The notes: generated from the letters alone by a model not told the origin. DNA of 49,694 nucleotides from Granulicella sp. (GCA_027450185.1 DAIDKF010000010.1:23297-72990), one strand, 5' to 3'. Positions 8,993-18,263 are shown, counted from the stretch's first letter. Translations and numbers: made by a program.

Positions 8993-10392
8993 CATCCAGC
9001 GCATCCATCACTCGCCGTATCACGTCTTCTGTTCTGGCCCTGGAGCTTCTTGCGGCGCTTGTACTCATTGCAACCGTCGCGAACCACGAGCGGGATGTGC
9101 AATTCACCGTCTTCAAGACGAACCTGCGCGCAAGCGCCAATGCACTCTTCGGAACCCTTCAGGAAGCTGAAAACAAGGGTGGTAGCATTGCCCTCGATTC
9201 TAGCGCTCGGTCACTGCCTGCAGCAGCCGTGTACAGGGTGTCCGACGGAAATGGAAACGTTCTGGGCATACAGGGACCGGCGCCCCTCATTGAAGTAGCG
9301 CCTGGAACATTCATCAAACTGATGGTTAATGGTCAACCTTATCTCTTTTACAGTATGAGCGGAGAACGTGCGATCGATCCGGGGAAGCCCTTTGCCGTCT
9401 ACCATCATGTTCGCATCATCTACGGACTTCCAACGAAACGAGTCTGGCATGAGGTCGTCGAAGCTGTTCGCTTCTTCGCGTTTGCCACTCTCTTGCTCCT
9501 TGGCACGACCGCCTTCTTCCTTACCTGGCTTATCCGAAAACTTCTCACGCCGGTACGAGAGTTGGCGCTTGAGGCTGACCGGATCAACACAGATACCTGG
9601 TTCTTCAATGCGCCCCAAAGTAGCAAGCGTTTTATGGAGCTGCGACCTCTTGCGTCAGCCATCGAGAAGTCCATCCATCGTCTCCAGCGCTCCTTTGAGC
9701 AGCAACGGAGATTTACCAGCGATGCGGCACATGAGCTCAAGACCGATCTCGCGGTTATCAAATCTTCTTTACAGGTTCTCAGCATGAAGCGGCGAACAGT
9801 GGAGGAGTATGAGCACGGCATTGCGGGATCACTGGAGGACCTGAAACGGCTTGAATCGACGGTACAAAAGATGTTGGCGTTGGCGCGCCTCGAACAGGCT
9901 CCGACGATCCAGAATCAAAGCTGCGACTTCTCCGAAGTTGTGCTCGAGTCGGTTGCCTTGAACCAGCCCTTCGCAGAGATCAGAGAGCTGACGATCGTCC
10001 CATCCGGTACGGAGCTAGCCGTGCAGGTTCCGGTCGGTAAAAAGGATGCTCTCCTGCTCTGTGCCAACGTCTTTATGAACGCACTACAACATTCGCCTTC
10101 GCACGGCCATATAGATGTCATGATGACGCAAACGCCTGGATCGGTTTGTTTGAAGGTCCGCGACCGTGGGCCGGGCATTGAAGAAGAGGATCGACCAATG
10201 CTCTTCGACGCGTTCTATCGTGGCGATACGTCGCGAAGCCGCGAAACAGGTGGCACGGGCTTGGGCCTTTCCATCTGCAAAGCAATTTGCGATCGCTCCG
10301 GTGGCAGCATCTCCATCAGCAACCATCCGGAGGGCGGAGCACTAGTCGACATCCTATTGCCGGTTCTACCAGATGATCCCCCGGCCGTGTGA
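8989..10392 (+). CDS. Sensor histidine kinase (HK1)
   Basis: A 467-residue inner-membrane kinase. Membrane spans lie near residues 14-31 and 160-182, flanking a periplasmic sensor region of about 125 residues; then come a HAMP-like linker (LLTPVRELALEADRI) and a HisKA dimerisation domain with His248 in AAHELKTDL. The usual Pro of the HELxTP motif is Asp253 here, while the Thr needed for phosphatase action is kept. The ATPase domain has the N box (FMNALQHSP), G1 (DRGPGIEEED) and G2 (GGTGLGLSI). The periplasmic ligand is unknown. It overlaps RR1 by 4 bp. A strong 12-bp inverted repeat follows it. Confidence 0.93.
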   Translation: MTSSASITRRITSSVLALELLAALVLIATVANHERDVQFTVFKTNLRASANALFGTLQEAENKGGSIALDSSARSLPAAAVYRVSDGNGNVLGIQGPAPLIEVAPGTFIKLMVNGQPYLFYSMSGERAIDPGKPFAVYHHVRIIYGLPTKRVWHEVVEAVRFFAFATLLLLGTTAFFLTWLIRKLLTPVRELALEADRINTDTWFFNAPQSSKRFMELRPLASAIEKSIHRLQRSFEQQRRFTSDAAHELKTDLAVIKSSLQVLSMKRRTVEEYEHGIAGSLEDLKRLESTVQKMLALARLEQAPTIQNQSCDFSEVVLESVALNQPFAEIRELTIVPSGTELAVQVPVGKKDALLLCANVFMNALQHSPSHGHIDVMMTQTPGSVCLKVRDRGPGIEEEDRPMLFDAFYRGDTSRSRETGGTGLGLSICKAICDRSGGSISISNHPEGGALVDILLPVLPDDPPAV

Positions 10393-10459
10393 AACCTACA
10401 TGATAGCCAGCACGAGCCAAGCGTTCGACTCTTCGCATCCACTCCAAGGAGCAGTGACG

Positions 10460-10518
10460 AATCATGGCCCAACTCAGAGCGGAGCACCTTAAAGCTGGTC
10501 TGAATATGGGCCATGATT
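10460..10518. terminator. Bidirectional hairpin between convergent HK1 and YVTN genes
   Basis: AATCATGGCCCA (10460-10471) pairs perfectly with TGGGCCATGATT (10507-10518), with 35 nt between that can form further short pairs. TTTT lies at the 3' foot on the plus strand and AATC-rich sequence on the other side. Its position between two convergent genes supports a terminator for both. Confidence 0.5.
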
Positions 10519-10567
10519 TTGGATTGTGTGAGTGATTGGTGCATTCAATATCGAGCGCCCTGCGTGA

Positions 10568-11581
10568 TTATTTACTCGACGGCGCAATGACCAAAAGCGA
10601 AAAAGTATTGGGCAGCACCGGTCCCCGTCGCACTCCTGGAGTCACCGGACCAAATTTCGCGCTCACCACGTAGATTCGATGGGTAAGCATGTTGAGCCCC
10701 ATGTTGCGCGATCCAACTGGCGTGGCGAGACTTTGAATAACATGGTACTGGTCCGGGCTATCCTGGTGAATGACTGTCAGGCTTCCGTCTGCATTCGAAG
10801 CAAATGCATTCAGGGTTCCCGGATCGTAACCAGCCCCATCCACACCCTTGCCGATTGGCACCGTTGCGACCACCTTGCCCGTATCGTAATCCGAGATGGC
10901 CATGACGCCGCTTCGACAACCACTAAACAGCCGATGATGTGCAGTGTCTATCGCCATTGATACTGGCATCTGACAGGGAGCAGTAGGCCAGCGCCGTGTG
11001 ACGGTTGCCGACTTGGTGTCGATCTCAATGACCTCGTTCTTGTCCATCAAGTTCGCGTAGAGTTTTCCGCCGTCCGCCACCGCTGCATACTCCGGCTTTC
11101 CCCCCAAAGCAAGATTCGTGATGAACTCACCTGACTTGGCATCGATAACCGTTGAGGAGTTCGCGTCTCCGTTCAAGCTGAAGACGCGCTCGGATACAGG
11201 GTCAAATACAATTGCATCGGCGTCCTCCGCGGCTGGGATTCGCTTCAGTTCCTTGTACGTCTGCGCATCAAACATCACAACGGATTTGTCTTCGCTGGAT
11301 GTCGCGAAGCCGTGGCCGGTGCCGGTTGCAATAGCTGTCCCATGCGCTCCGTGAATATTATCGACTTCGCCAATCTGCTTAGCCGAGTCTTCATTGATTA
11401 CGAGGACCCGTGTTTCACGAGCGATGAATAGGCGGTGACCCGCAGGATCGGGAACGACATAATCCCAACCGCCGCTCCCACCAAGAAGATGTCGCTGGGT
11501 AATCTCGTAGGTAGGGGACTGTGAATACGCCACTCCTGTGGCGGCTGTCATCATCACTAATAAACATAGTCTTGTGTGCAC
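10568..11581 (-). CDS. Exported YVTN-type beta-propeller protein (propeller 1)
   Basis: A 337-residue protein starting at a GTG (11581) preceded by GGGAGG with 6-nt spacing; upstream in-frame ATGs lack this support. The signal peptide ends AYS|QSP. The rest is repeated blades of the pattern hydrophobic-DP-xx-RLFxx with D-xx-S/T turns (for example VFDPVSERVFSLNG, AIDTAHHRLFSGC, MFDAQTYKEL), the signature of YVTN/Ncl-like seven-bladed propellers in the periplasm. Such proteins usually bind partners or ligands rather than catalyse. It is convergent with HK1. A paralogue-like propeller lies at 14225 beside the second two-component system, suggesting the propellers work with these sensors (inference). 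Confidence 0.85.
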   Translation of the reverse strand: MHTRLCLLVMMTAATGVAYSQSPTYEITQRHLLGGSGGWDYVVPDPAGHRLFIARETRVLVINEDSAKQIGEVDNIHGAHGTAIATGTGHGFATSSEDKSVVMFDAQTYKELKRIPAAEDADAIVFDPVSERVFSLNGDANSSTVIDAKSGEFITNLALGGKPEYAAVADGGKLYANLMDKNEVIEIDTKSATVTRRWPTAPCQMPVSMAIDTAHHRLFSGCRSGVMAISDYDTGKVVATVPIGKGVDGAGYDPGTLNAFASNADGSLTVIHQDSPDQYHVIQSLATPVGSRNMGLNMLTHRIYVVSAKFGPVTPGVRRGPVLPNTFSLLVIAPSSK

Positions 11582-11674
11582 TTCATTCCTCCCAGGCTCT
11601 CTCGCGATCATTCGCGGCGGTCGAGCTTGAACGTACTCAGCCCTCCGCAACCTCGCAGATAAGGTAAGGCAAGT

Positions 11675-11866
11675 CTAGTGTCGGTAAGTTAAGCCAACCT
11701 GAATGGGATACGGATCCATTCGCACTGCAACGGGCGATAGAGCTGCACGCGTGTCGATTCTCTTCGTGGACTCAGGGATGTGCAAGGTTCCAACCAATAC
11801 CCGACGGCCGCGCCGACTGAAATGAATCACTGTGACGGCCAGAAAGAAGATACCGGCGAGCCGCAT
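11675..11866 (-). pseudogene. Possible remnant of an OmpW-like barrel C-terminus
   Basis: A 63-codon frame in the 398-bp gap between propeller 1 and HK2. Its last residues (MDPYPIQVGLTYRH) resemble the final strand of OmpW-type barrels, where a DPW..GVGYRF pattern is usual; the terminal Phe is replaced by His. The N-terminal half does not match and no full barrel is present. It could be a decayed fragment or simply a chance frame. Nothing else is recognised in 11582-11979. Confidence 0.2.
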
Positions 11867-11979
11867 CTCCTCATTAAGTGTTTTTGAGAAGAAACGCGTT
11901 CCGAGGCATAGCGGCGTTGGTCACCCCGATCGAAACGCTGCCCGTGGCCTTGGATATTGTCAATGTGATTCGCTGTAGG

Positions 11980-13371
11980 CTATTCACAAAGGGGGAGAGA
12001 GACTTCGAATACGCTGCCCTGTCCTTCAATACTATGTACCCTGATCTCGGCTTGGTGTGCATTGCAAATTGCTTTCACAATGGCAAGCCCGATGCCGATG
12101 CCACCGGTGGCACGCGTTCGCGCTTTGTCGGCGCGGTAAAACCGATCAAAGATACAAGGAATAGACGCCGCAGGAATCCCAATGCCGTTGTCGGCTATTC
12201 GCAACAGAGCGTTATTGCCTTGCGCGCAGGTTGAAACCGTGACCATGCCACCCGGCTGGTTATATTTCATCGCGTTATCAACTAAGTTCACGATAACCTG
12301 TTTCAGGCGCGTCGGATCTGCTTCGACGATTAGCGGCTCGAGTTGCTCTGTAATGAGCGTAATATTGCGCTCTTCGGCAAGCAGACGCATCTGTTCGATG
12401 GTGCTGCCTGTAAGATGGCCTATATCGATCGGCTTCCTTTCCATCTGCTCGCCACCGGAATCGAGGTAGGCCGTAGCCATGAGACTCTGCACGATCTGCG
12501 ACATGCGATCGATTTCTTCCAGTGCGGAGCCGATGGCGTCTACGACAGTGCTGGACAAGCCAGGCTCCTGGATCGCCTGCTCCAACTCGCCGCGAATGAT
12601 CGTCAGGGGCGTGCGGAGCTCATGCGAAGCATCGGCTGAGAAGCGATGATTGTGGGCTAGCGCATCCTCGAGACGCTCGATCATGCGATTGAGCGCAATA
12701 GCGAGGCGCTGCAATTCATCTCCAGTTTCCGGAACAGGCAGCCGCTCGCCCAAGTGGTCGCGGCCAATGTGCTCTGTTCGCTGCGTAAGCATCAACACGG
12801 GTCGCAAGGGGCCGCGGATCAGAAGGAATTCCGCGACGGCGGCAAATAGAAGCACGATCGGACAGATGGCCACGAGTACCCATGCGAGCGAGCGGAGCAC
12901 CCGCTGCATTGTGGCCTGTGAAGCTCCTGTGATTACCGTGAAATGGCGGCCGTCAGGCGCTTCATATTGATCGGTGAACTGCAGAATGCCCCCGCTAATC
13001 TGCGGCATGCGCGTGATACCAGTGAATCCCGAATTAGGTAATGGGATCGTATCAATGATTACCGGAGGGTTGTGCATATCGTCGGAGCGAAAGATCTCAC
13101 GACCATTATGCAGAATGCGTACATAGCGATCGTCTCCTCCCGAGAACGCTTCGTTGATTTCGCCGACCGCCCACTTTTCACCGCGCTTGCCATACTCTGA
13201 CAGGAAAACAGTCTCGACGTTGCTAGACATATTGCGCAGGTTGCGCTGCATAGATAGCGTGAGGAACTGTTGAACTCCCAGATAGACCGCTATCGAAAAA
13301 ACGCCCAAGGCCAAGGCTAGAAAACTGATCGACCAGGCCGTAATACGGAATCGGAGAGATCTTATATTCAT
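11980..13371 (-). CDS. Sensor histidine kinase, CusS/QseC-like (HK2)
   Basis: A 463-residue inner-membrane kinase starting at the ATG at 13371, which overlaps the RR2 stop by 4 bp. Membrane spans lie near residues 13-34 and 162-185, enclosing a periplasmic sensor of about 125 residues. A HAMP domain (about 186-240) is followed by HisKA with His250 in ASHELRTPL, the N box NLVDNAMKYN, the G1 box DNGIGIP, the F box FDRFYR and the G2 box GGIGIGLAI. The arrangement matches the heavy-metal/envelope-sensing CusS-QseC class, though no metal efflux genes are near. The ligand is unknown. Transcribed together with RR2, it faces a propeller gene across a divergent promoter region. Confidence 0.93.
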   Translation of the reverse strand: MNIRSLRFRITAWSISFLALALGVFSIAVYLGVQQFLTLSMQRNLRNMSSNVETVFLSEYGKRGEKWAVGEINEAFSGGDDRYVRILHNGREIFRSDDMHNPPVIIDTIPLPNSGFTGITRMPQISGGILQFTDQYEAPDGRHFTVITGASQATMQRVLRSLAWVLVAICPIVLLFAAVAEFLLIRGPLRPVLMLTQRTEHIGRDHLGERLPVPETGDELQRLAIALNRMIERLEDALAHNHRFSADASHELRTPLTIIRGELEQAIQEPGLSSTVVDAIGSALEEIDRMSQIVQSLMATAYLDSGGEQMERKPIDIGHLTGSTIEQMRLLAEERNITLITEQLEPLIVEADPTRLKQVIVNLVDNAMKYNQPGGMVTVSTCAQGNNALLRIADNGIGIPAASIPCIFDRFYRADKARTRATGGIGIGLAIVKAICNAHQAEIRVHSIEGQGSVFEVSLPLCE

Positions 13372-14048
13372 GTCTCCGCCCCTGTACGAATCATGTAGCC
13401 GGTTCCCCGGATCGTGCGGATCATCTTCGTAGTACAACCTTCGTCGACCTTAGTGCGCAGGTGCCCGACATAGACATCCACGATGTTGGTAATACCATCG
13501 AAACTCTGGTCCCAGACATGCTCGATAATCATGTTGCGCGAGAGAACGCGGTCTGCATTCTGCATCAGGTACTCGAGCAAGGCATACTCCTTGGCAGTGA
13601 GCTCAATGCGTTTGGTGCCTCGTTTTACTTGCTGCGTAAGACGGTCTAGCTCGAGGTCCCCGACGCGTAGTGTGCTCGATCGGTTGACCGGCCCGCGGCG
13701 GAGTAGCGCCTTCACGCGCACCAGCAACTCGGCAAACGCAAAGGGTTTGGTAAGGTAGTCGTCTGCGCCGAGATCAAATAATTTAACCTTCTCCTGCACA
13801 GCGTCTTTCGCTGTGAGCACCAGAACCGGTACACAGGAGTTGCGGCGCCGGACTCGTTGCAGCAGGTCTTCGCCGCTCATGGCCGGCAGCATCAGGTCCA
13901 TGATGATCAGGTCGTATGGGTAGGTCTCGGCGTATTCGAGGCCGCTCACTCCGTCAGCAAGTGTATCCACGGCATAGCGTTCGGCAGTGAGGCCGCGTTT
14001 TACGAAGGCGGAGAGTTTGGGTTCGTCTTCAACCATCAAGATGCGCAT
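13368..14048 (-). CDS. OmpR-family response regulator (RR2)
   Basis: A 226-residue regulator starting MRILMVEDE at 14048, with AGAGG 8 nt upstream; the frame stays open further upstream but that part lacks homology. The receiver has the ED pair, phospho-acceptor Asp51 in IMDLMLPAMSG, Thr in LTAKD and the lysine in TKPFAF. The C-terminal winged helix has LTAKEYALLEYLM and NIVDVYVGHLRTKVD, as in CusR/QseB. It overlaps HK2 by 4 bp. Its promoter shares the 176-bp divergent region 14049-14224 with propeller 2, so that gene is the simplest predicted target. Confidence 0.93.
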   Translation of the reverse strand: MRILMVEDEPKLSAFVKRGLTAERYAVDTLADGVSGLEYAETYPYDLIIMDLMLPAMSGEDLLQRVRRRNSCVPVLVLTAKDAVQEKVKLFDLGADDYLTKPFAFAELLVRVKALLRRGPVNRSSTLRVGDLELDRLTQQVKRGTKRIELTAKEYALLEYLMQNADRVLSRNMIIEHVWDQSFDGITNIVDVYVGHLRTKVDEGCTTKMIRTIRGTGYMIRTGAET

Positions 14049-14224
14049 GGCAGATCCTCTGAGCAGCGGTGGAAAGGATAAAGCTCTCACCGAGGGTGAA
14101 AATCGGTATAGACGGCATGCTACTCCCAATCGGACGCTCAAGCATGAACGCTTTTTTATTTGCCCTTCAAGGCTGCCTCATCGCATCAACAGACCCTCAT
14201 TCTTGCAGTTGAAAAGGGAGAGTC

Positions 14225-15244
14225 ATGAAGAGTTCACGCGCCGTTCTCGTCACAATCGCTCTGGCAGCGCTCAGCACCGCCGTGTCGGTGGGGCACGCCC
14301 AAACCGTAAAGCTAGTCAAGGAACTTCCGCTACCTGGATACACGGGTGACTTTGATCATCTTGCCGCGGACTTTGACCGCGGACGTTTGTTAGTAGCGGC
14401 TGAGGATCACGCAACCGTCGAGGTCTACAACCTGAAGACTTTCGTCCACGAGCGGACGCTAACTGGTTTCGGAGCGCCGCACTCCTTTCTGATCCGTCCC
14501 GGTATGAAGACCATGATTATCACCGACAGCGGGAAGCAGATGTCGACCATCCGTGATGCCAATACTTACGCGGTTGAGAAAAAGATTATTTTGACCGAAG
14601 GCGCCGACTCCTCCAAGTACGACAAACACGCGAATGTCTACTACATCGTTACGGGTGGCAAGGATGTCGACATGCAAACAGCAAACCTTGATGCCGTAAA
14701 TCCGGACAACGGAGCGAAACTTGGCTCTATTACCTTTCCGGATAATCACGTAGAGGCCCTCACCATCGACCCCACAACGGACAAGCTCTACATCAACCTG
14801 ACGCAAACCAATAAACTCGCTGTCGTCAGCCGTAAGACGATGAAGGTGGTCGCAACGTGGCCGGTGCCCGAAGCGCAGCAGAACGCGATGGTTGCCGTTG
14901 ACCCGGCGCAGCGCCGGCTCTATGTTGTATGCCGCGCTCCAGGTAAAGTCGTTGTTCTCGATGCCGACACAGGTAAACTGATCGATTCGCTTCCGGCGCC
15001 TCTGCGAGCGGACGACGTAATGTATGACGAGGCAGCGAAGAGGCTCTATGTTCCCGGTGGCGAAGGCTGGTTGGGAATATACGATACTTCCGATGCGAAC
15101 CACTTAAAGCTGGCCGAAAAGATTACGACAGCTCCTGGCGCGAAGACCGGTTTGCTGCTGCCAGAGATGCATCGTCTTTTTCTGGCGGCGTCGCCTGGTG
15201 ACACAAAGGCACTCGCAAAGATCATGGTGTACGACGTCAAGTAG
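14225..15244 (+). CDS. Exported YVTN-type beta-propeller protein (propeller 2)
   Basis: A 339-residue periplasmic protein; AGGGAG lies 4 nt before the ATG, and the signal peptide ends GHA|QTV. Blades repeat the pattern LAADFDRGRLLVA, TIDPTTDKLYINL, AVDPAQRRLYVV and MYDEAAKRLYVPGG, about 40-45 residues apart, as in six- or seven-bladed YVTN propellers. There is no catalytic motif and no CxxCH. It is divergent from RR2-HK2 and convergent with the MFS gene. It is similar in size and plan to propeller 1 (10568-11581), though sequence identity looks modest. Possible role: periplasmic ligand or partner binding linked to the sensor kinase (inference). Confidence 0.85.
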   Translation: MKSSRAVLVTIALAALSTAVSVGHAQTVKLVKELPLPGYTGDFDHLAADFDRGRLLVAAEDHATVEVYNLKTFVHERTLTGFGAPHSFLIRPGMKTMIITDSGKQMSTIRDANTYAVEKKIILTEGADSSKYDKHANVYYIVTGGKDVDMQTANLDAVNPDNGAKLGSITFPDNHVEALTIDPTTDKLYINLTQTNKLAVVSRKTMKVVATWPVPEAQQNAMVAVDPAQRRLYVVCRAPGKVVVLDADTGKLIDSLPAPLRADDVMYDEAAKRLYVPGGEGWLGIYDTSDANHLKLAEKITTAPGAKTGLLLPEMHRLFLAASPGDTKALAKIMVYDVK

Positions 15245-15656
15245 CCGCTGGCCAGCTAAACGCTGAGCCATGCAAAGAAACCCCTTCGGCTGGAGTTGCG
15301 TGCAGACCGCGATTACTCGTGGTTGGCCCACTCCAGCCAAAGTTGTATAACCATCCGAAGATACCGCGATCACCATCCGACTCTCGCAAAGATTGACGAT
15401 TCGCATGTCGTTCCCATAAGCCCTGAATGTTCACAGGACACGATCAGGCGCTGATTTGCAGCGGCTCAGTATTTCCCATGAGGCTTGCTCGACATACACC
15501 CCAGACGCACAATGCCACCGTTGGCGTGTGCGAAGATGCCGTCGGGGGGCGCGTGCTATTGACGCGAAAGGGCCGACGAAAGTTCGCCGGCCCTTTGCTG
15601 CATGTATAGATGCTCTTCGGCTATATTCTGCGCATTGTCGGATCGAATGCTCCGAA
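15245..15656. other. 412-bp non-coding stretch between convergent genes
   Basis: No supported gene. Besides the terminator at 15567-15596 there is a 9-bp inverted repeat, GGCTGGAGT (15288-15296) and ACTCCAGCC (15330-15338), with 33 nt between, close behind the propeller 2 stop. The remainder shows no recognisable element. Confidence 0.5.
15567..15596. terminator. Bidirectional rho-independent-type terminator
   Basis: AAAGGGCCG (15567-15575) and CGGCCCTTT (15588-15596) form a 9-bp stem, extended by CGAA/TTCG after one A-C mismatch, with a 2-nt apex. It is A-rich at the 5' foot and T-rich at the 3' foot, so it can serve the propeller 2 gene and the MFS gene, which converge here. Confidence 0.7.
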
Positions 15657-16976
15657 CTATCTGGCGTTCAACGTGTCATAACGGGTGGGGTCAAGCTCGG
15701 GATCGGAAGGGGTGACCATATCGACCACCATCGCTTCTTCTGAAACACTGAAGTCTTTGCTGTGTTTCTCGGGACCCAAACCAAAGATGAGCAGAAGGCC
15801 GACGATGATGCAAAGCTCGAAAGAGGTGAGCGCCCAAGGATAGCCCAGATGTTGTTTCAGTGCGGTTTGGACGTTCAGAATGGGCGATGCAACGAAGACG
15901 CCCAATTGATAGACGAAGCCAGGAAAGAGACCGCGGATGGCGTCGGGGGAAAGCTCATTCAGGTGAGCTGGGATTACGCCGAAGGCCCCCTGAACTCCGG
16001 TTTGCATGACGAATGCGCCAAGCACGATCACGGCCACGGAGCCTCCAAACGCCCAGCCCGGAATGGAGATCAAACACAGTCCAAGGGCGAGCATAATTGC
16101 CTTTCGCCTTCCAATCCATTGCGAGAGTTGCCCCACTGAAATGGCTCCGATGATAGCACCGATGTTGTACAGGACCGGGATTCCAAATGTAGCATTCATG
16201 CCGATCACCGTAGCCCCATGCATGAAGGGAAGGCTCTTCAGAAAATCCGGATAGAGGTCCTGGGTGCCGTGTGAGAGGCAGGTCATGACGGCCATCAGCA
16301 GTAGCAGGTACGAGAATGTTCCCAGGTGCTGAAAGAGCGCTCGGAAGATGTGGCCGAGCGACGGCTGGCGGGTCTTCTTCCAGGCGTCAGACTCCGGGGC
16401 AAAGATGGTCATCACGATGATGACCAAGGCGAGACTCGATCCGACAAAGAACATTGCATGCCAGCCAAAGTTCCTGGGAATAAACTCCATGGCGACTGCG
16501 GCAAGGAGATAGCCGAACGGATACCCGCCCTGCATCATCCCGGACAGGAACCCGCGCTTTTCGCGTGGAGCGGACTCCATCGCATAGGAGGCGCCGATGC
16601 CCCAATAGCCTCCCATGCCGATGCCATAGAGGCAGCGGCAAATCAGGAAGAGCGTGTACGTTGGCGCCAGGCCAGAGCAAATGGTGACAGTGGAGAAATA
16701 AGCAACGCAAGCGATGAGTGGGCCCTTGCGTCCATATTTATCGGCAATGGTACCGAAGAGAAGCGCGCCGGCGGGCCGCATTGCAAGAGTGAGCCCGATG
16801 GTCGCGACGATGGCAGGTTTGCCTACGTTGTATCTGGCCATCAGTTCGTTCAAGAGGAAGACAACGACGAAGAAATCAAAGGCGTCGAGAATCCATCCGA
16901 GAATGCCGGAGGCCACGGCGAATCGCCAGCCGGTCGCCGCTACAGACGGGGGAGCGGAGTCGTTTTCAAAATGCAT
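15657..16976 (-). CDS. MFS transporter, sialate/lactate:H+ symporter-like
   Basis: A 439-residue integral membrane protein with 12 predicted spans in two six-helix halves. The first loop motif DKYGRKGP (MFS motif A, between helices 2 and 3) and its weaker copy QWIGRRKAI after helix 8 are visible. The start GWILDAFDFF and the segment YGIGMGGYWGIGASYAMES match the SHS/aromatic-acid branch of MFS, which moves monocarboxylates or sialate with protons. The substrate here is not known. It is divergent from the SBP4-10 operon across about 207 bp, so it might share regulation with that array. A terminator at 15567-15596 lies downstream. Confidence 0.85.
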   Translation of the reverse strand: MHFENDSAPPSVAATGWRFAVASGILGWILDAFDFFVVVFLLNELMARYNVGKPAIVATIGLTLAMRPAGALLFGTIADKYGRKGPLIACVAYFSTVTICSGLAPTYTLFLICRCLYGIGMGGYWGIGASYAMESAPREKRGFLSGMMQGGYPFGYLLAAVAMEFIPRNFGWHAMFFVGSSLALVIIVMTIFAPESDAWKKTRQPSLGHIFRALFQHLGTFSYLLLLMAVMTCLSHGTQDLYPDFLKSLPFMHGATVIGMNATFGIPVLYNIGAIIGAISVGQLSQWIGRRKAIMLALGLCLISIPGWAFGGSVAVIVLGAFVMQTGVQGAFGVIPAHLNELSPDAIRGLFPGFVYQLGVFVASPILNVQTALKQHLGYPWALTSFELCIIVGLLLIFGLGPEKHSKDFSVSEEAMVVDMVTPSDPELDPTRYDTLNAR

Positions 16977-17183
16977 GCTCAGGAGTTCCTTTTTTTCAGA
17001 ATATCGGGCAGAGATATTACCTGCGAGCTGAGTGAAGCTTGGTTGAATCGAAGATGAAAACGGGTTTATTGCCGAGAAATCCAGGCGCGGGTGGCATGAA
17101 AGAATTTTTACGTGGAGTTTGGTTGAGGTTCATGGAGCGCGCCGAAGTTGGTGGACGGTTCCAAAGCAAGGGAGGGTGAGCGC

Positions 17184-18263
17184 GTGAAAAGGTTGTTAGC
17201 GGCAGTGGTCATTATTGGATGTGCGGCAAGTGTGCTTGCCCAGATGCCGGATATCAACCAGATCCCCAAGTATGCACCGCGGGTAAAAGTTGCGGGGGCC
17301 ATGCGAGTGTACGGCACCGACTTGAAGGGGCAGATGGTCATCTGGGAGCAGGCCTTCCAGAAGTTTCATCCGGACGTGGTATGGGAGAACAGTTTTGCGA
17401 CCTCGAGCGAGGGCGGCATTGCGGGAATGTATATTGGCATCTCCGATATGGCTCCCATGGGCGATGACGCAAAGATTACCGACGTGATGCCGTTCTATAA
17501 CGTATTTCATTACCTGCCGACGGAGTACTCGGTGGCAACTGGAGGGTACGAGAAGCGGGGAACCCTCTGGGCGATTCAGATCGTCGTCAACAAGGATAAT
17601 CCGCTGACGAAGTTGACGATGGAGCAACTGGCAGATATTTTCGGCGCGGAACGGACGGGCGGTTGGGATGGAATTACATATACCGGCAGGTATGCGCGAA
17701 GCGCGAAGTCCAACATTCGAACCTGGGGTCAGTTAGGCTTGACGGGCGAGTGGGCGGACAAGCCGATTCAGACCTACGGTTACTGTGCTCCAGGGTTTGC
17801 GATTGCATTTCAGCGGAGACTGTTTCACTGGAGCGATAAGTGGAATGAAAACTTTAAGGAGTATGTCGAAGAGAGGATGATTCCCCCCGGGGATCCGGAC
17901 GGGCCGGAGGTGCAGAGCGAAAGAATGTACGAGGCATTATCGAAGGACAAATACGGTATTGCGTGGGGGCCTGTCCTGCACAGCAAAGACTATCCGTCCG
18001 TGAAGCAGATCGATCTGGCTGAAACTGCAGCGGGGCCATATCTGGCGCTAACCGAGGCCAATGTACAGAACCGCACGTATCCTTTCATCCGTGATGCTTA
18101 CATTTATCTGAACCAGGCTCCGGATCGGCCGCTCGATCCGAAGGTCGCAGAGTTTATGCGATTTATTTATAGCCGGGAGGGGCAGGAACTGGTGCGAGAT
18201 CACGGCATGTACTACCCGCTTCCGTACAGCATGATCAAGCAACAACTGGCGAAAATCCGATGA
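17184..18263 (+). CDS. SBP4: PstS-like periplasmic solute-binding protein
   Basis: First gene of the plus-strand array. Starts at GTG 17184 with GGAGGG 8 nt upstream; 359 residues; signal peptide ending SVLA|QMP. Family blocks are MRVYGTDLKGQM, GISDMAPMGDD, VNKDNPLTKLTMEQLADIFG, the GGWDG insertion, IRTWGQLGLTGEW, SDKWNEN, SKDKYGI, and C-terminal FIYSREGQELV then YYPLP. It is closest to SBP3 of the minus array by shared insertions. The usual PstS Ser-Gly-Thr phosphate loop is replaced by YGYCAPGFAI. The stop overlaps SBP5 by 4 bp. The 207-bp upstream region shared with the MFS gene should contain the operon promoter. Confidence 0.9.
   Translation: MKRLLAAVVIIGCAASVLAQMPDINQIPKYAPRVKVAGAMRVYGTDLKGQMVIWEQAFQKFHPDVVWENSFATSSEGGIAGMYIGISDMAPMGDDAKITDVMPFYNVFHYLPTEYSVATGGYEKRGTLWAIQIVVNKDNPLTKLTMEQLADIFGAERTGGWDGITYTGRYARSAKSNIRTWGQLGLTGEWADKPIQTYGYCAPGFAIAFQRRLFHWSDKWNENFKEYVEERMIPPGDPDGPEVQSERMYEALSKDKYGIAWGPVLHSKDYPSVKQIDLAETAAGPYLALTEANVQNRTYPFIRDAYIYLNQAPDRPLDPKVAEFMRFIYSREGQELVRDHGMYYPLPYSMIKQQLAKIR

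Noticed and set aside
15427-15743. Short plus-strand frames between propeller 2 and the MFS gene
   Set aside because: They run through the terminator hairpin at 15567-15596 and have no supporting features.
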